From contig JADGNM010000105.1 in the NCBI GenBank assembly GCA_017883485.1, forward strand, positions 1-7,962: DNA of 7,962 nt, read 5' to 3'. Positions 6,637 through 7,962 of the stretch are shown here, in pieces (the first letter of the stretch is position 1; every line of letters starts with the position of its first letter). A program made the translations under genes and the position numbers. This DNA comes from Methanosarcina sp. GTDB taxonomy: Archaea; Halobacteriota; Methanosarcinia; Methanosarcinales; Methanosarcinaceae. The notes under the pieces are model-generated. The model saw only the letters and a list, made by a program, of their open reading frames with translations. It searched no databases and had not been told where the DNA came from.

Positions 6637-6646
6637 AAATATAAAA
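6637..6646 (+). promoter_or_regulatory. Candidate TATA box of the SUMF1-like gene
   Basis: AAATATAAAA matches an archaeal TATA box. Transcription would begin around 6665, leaving about 35 nt of leader before the GTG at 6701. This is consistent with the purine-rich GTGGGGAAG (6687-6695) acting as the ribosome site. Confidence 0.4.
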
Positions 6647-6700
6647 ATTAAGTGGATTAATGGGGACTGACAAAATCAAAAGCTCTGTGGGGAAGATTTT

Positions 6701-7516
6701 GTGGAAAGCAAAGTTAGTATTAAAAATTATATTAATACAGTTCGAAACTACCTGAAAAAAGAGGAAATTGAAGACTCAAAAATTCCGGAAAACTTCGGAA
6801 ACTCAGAAATTCATGAAACCTTTACCAGCCCTTCTATAGGTATCGAATTTGTACTGATACCTGCAGGTGAATTTGAGATGGGCTCACCTTTTAAAGAGAA
6901 AGATGAGTTTCCATACGAATGCCCGGCCCATAAAATAGCAATTAAACAATCTTTTTACATGGGTAAATCTCCGGTCACTCAAAAACAATGGAAGAAGATA
7001 ACGGGAAAGAATCCTTCGCACTTCAAGGGTGAGGACCGTCCTGTAGAAATGGTTGCCTGGAATGAGGTTCAGAAATTTGTTAAAAAACTGAACGAAAAAG
7101 AGCACACCGATAAGTACCGTTTACCCTCAGAAGCTGAATGGGAATACGCCTGCAGGGCTGGTACAGAAACAAGATATTATTTTGGCGACGATTGGTCAAA
7201 ACTTAATGAATATGCGTGGTATGCTGAAAACTCAGGCGGTCAGACTCATCCATGCGGCCAGAAGAAACCAAATTTCTGGGGCCTTTATGATATGCATGGG
7301 AATGTCTGGGAATGGGTACAAGATAATTGGCATGAAAATTACAACGGCTCTCCTTCAGACGGTAGTGCCTGGGAAGATGAAGATAGCTCATACAGGGTAT
7401 CTCGTGGGGGGAGCTGGTACTGCGATGCCAGTCTATGCAGCTCAGCTAGCCGTTTCAGGCGTGATCCTGAGAACCATATAAGTAATCTTGGGTTAAGACT
7501 TTTGAGGGAATTGTAA
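6701..7516 (+). CDS. Formylglycine-generating-enzyme/SUMF1-domain protein
   Basis: A 271-residue protein of the FGE-sulfatase (SUMF1/EgtB/PvdO) fold. After about 45 unconserved residues, the domain opens with GIEFVLIPAGEFEMGSP. It continues through KSPVTQKQWKKITGKNPSHF, RPVEMVAWNEVQKF, YRLPSEAEWEYACRAGTET, GLYDMHGNVWEWVQDNW and RVSRGGSW, and ends NLGLRLLREL. Near the end, SWYCDASLC places C241 and C246 five residues apart, as in the copper-binding cysteine pair of true formylglycine-generating enzymes; many SUMF1-like proteins lack this pair. There is no signal peptide or membrane segment, so it is probably cytoplasmic. It stands alone, with no sulfatase nearby. The only usable start in frame before the domain is the GTG at 6701; the frame is open back to 6671 but has no better start. 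Family is certain; substrate is unknown, and a non-enzymatic or regulatory role is possible. Confidence 0.88.
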   Translation: MESKVSIKNYINTVRNYLKKEEIEDSKIPENFGNSEIHETFTSPSIGIEFVLIPAGEFEMGSPFKEKDEFPYECPAHKIAIKQSFYMGKSPVTQKQWKKITGKNPSHFKGEDRPVEMVAWNEVQKFVKKLNEKEHTDKYRLPSEAEWEYACRAGTETRYYFGDDWSKLNEYAWYAENSGGQTHPCGQKKPNFWGLYDMHGNVWEWVQDNWHENYNGSPSDGSAWEDEDSSYRVSRGGSWYCDASLCSSASRFRRDPENHISNLGLRLLREL

Positions 7517-7854
7517 CCTATTCTCTTTTTAAGACTAATATTCAGCTATCCTAACTGTTCTATATAGTGATTATTATGCAGTTTTTTACCTGTCAATTTA
7601 CTAAACTCCCAATTGACTTAAGGGTTCCACAACTGCCTTAGTCCATTTTTCATAAAAGACTTTATTTTCTATTTAGTAACACTTATCTAAATCGATATCT
7701 ACAGACCCCTCGAAAAGGGCCTATGTGTTTATTATCCTTTTTTTGTATTTGATACCGCCTACTAGCAGAAGGAAACAAGCATATTCCTATGTACTCTGTA
7801 ATAGTTGGGTTTGCACTCTCATAGGCAAAAACAAGTTATTTTTCAGTTCCACCG
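7517..7854. other. Non-coding region with small inverted repeats
   Basis: No convincing gene is seen. The stretch contains TATATA at 7561-7566. An exact 7-bp inverted repeat GTCAATT/AATTGAC (7592-7598 with 7611-7617) has a 12-nt loop. A short CCCT/AGGG hairpin lies near 7707-7719, and a T7 run at 7738-7744. A small + strand RNA between about 7590 and 7744 is conceivable, but nothing decides it. Confidence 0.4.
7526..7530 (+). terminator. Oligo-T run after the SUMF1-like gene
   Basis: CTTTTT about 9 nt past the stop codon could act as a short archaeal U-tract terminator. A longer T7 run at 7738-7744 could be a second one. Confidence 0.35.
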
Positions 7855-7948
7855 TAAACAATTTTATAAAAATCAAATTGCGGGCGGCCACCCCAACCTA
7901 AAGGATGGGGTATGCAAGGGCCGCCCGCCGTTATCTTGGAATTGTTTA
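7855..7948. repeat. Nested GC-rich palindrome, possible IS200/IS605-type end or structured RNA
   Basis: Three inverted repeats lie one inside another. TAAACAATT (7855-7863) pairs with AATTGTTTA (7940-7948), and GCGGGCGGCC (7880-7889) with GGCCGCCCGC (7919-7928). ACCCCA (7890-7895) pairs with TGGGGT (7906-7911), with a further CCT/AGG inside it across one A-A mismatch. The GC-rich core stands out from AT-rich surroundings. On the minus strand the core reads CCCCATCCTTTAGGTTGGGG, which resembles from memory the subterminal hairpins near the right end of TnpB-type IS200/IS605 elements. No transposase is in the window, so identity is open. Confidence 0.45.
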
Positions 7949-7962
7949 GTGTTCTATGACAA

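Larger units (their letters stand above)
6334..6700. other. Divergent promoter region between priS and the SUMF1-like gene
   Basis: This 367-nt AT-rich region separates two divergent genes. It holds TATA-like boxes for each side (6374-6382 minus, 6637-6646 plus) and two linked palindromes at 6594-6619. I see no convincing coding region. A 31-codon ATG frame at 6660-6755 runs into the gene that follows in another frame and begins before the likely transcription start. Confidence 0.6.

Overview
The window looks like a chromosomal segment of a methanogenic euryarchaeon, most probably Methanosarcina or a close relative. The reasons are archaeal-only or archaeal-type proteins (PriS primase, Gins51-type GINS, L44e, S27e, aIF2-alpha, Nop10, endonuclease Q), A/T-rich spacers with TATA-like boxes, Shine-Dalgarno sites matching the archaeal 16S tail (GGTG/GGAG), and a stand-alone SUMF1-type protein of a kind common in Methanosarcina. 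The genus call is inference from protein style; no 16S is present.

Layout. Positions 1-71 may hold the tail of a + strand gene that enters from the left. Positions 72-188 are a convergent spacer with a T7/A7 run. From 189 to 6333 every gene is on the minus strand. Read in transcription order they are priS, gins51 (overlapping priS by 35 nt), a 487-nt spacer, rpl44e, rps27e, aIF2-alpha, nop10, a PAC2-family protein and endonuclease Q. This is the conserved archaeal cluster that places replication genes (primase, GINS) beside translation and ribosome-biogenesis genes. Here it carries a DNA-repair nuclease at its distal end and a long, structured spacer in the middle. Positions 6334-6700 are a divergent promoter region. 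A single + strand gene for a formylglycine-generating-enzyme/SUMF1-like protein occupies 6701-7516. The rest, 7517-7962, has no convincing complete gene and ends in a large nested palindrome at 7855-7948.

How the genes fit together. PriS makes primers and GINS works with Cdc45/RecJ-like protein and MCM at the fork. L44e, S27e and aIF2-alpha serve the ribosome and initiator tRNA delivery, and Nop10 serves H/ACA-guided pseudouridylation. The PAC2 protein belongs to the proteasome-assembly-chaperone superfamily. EndoQ nicks DNA 5' of deaminated bases, and its copy here ends in a PCNA-binding-like motif, which links it back to the replication machinery.

Most of the window is core housekeeping DNA. 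The points most worth a second look are the EndoQ tail with its terminal PIP-like box, the nested palindrome at the right edge, the paired cysteines in the SUMF1-like protein, and the structured spacer at 4281-4426. No clear new defence or mobile system is visible.
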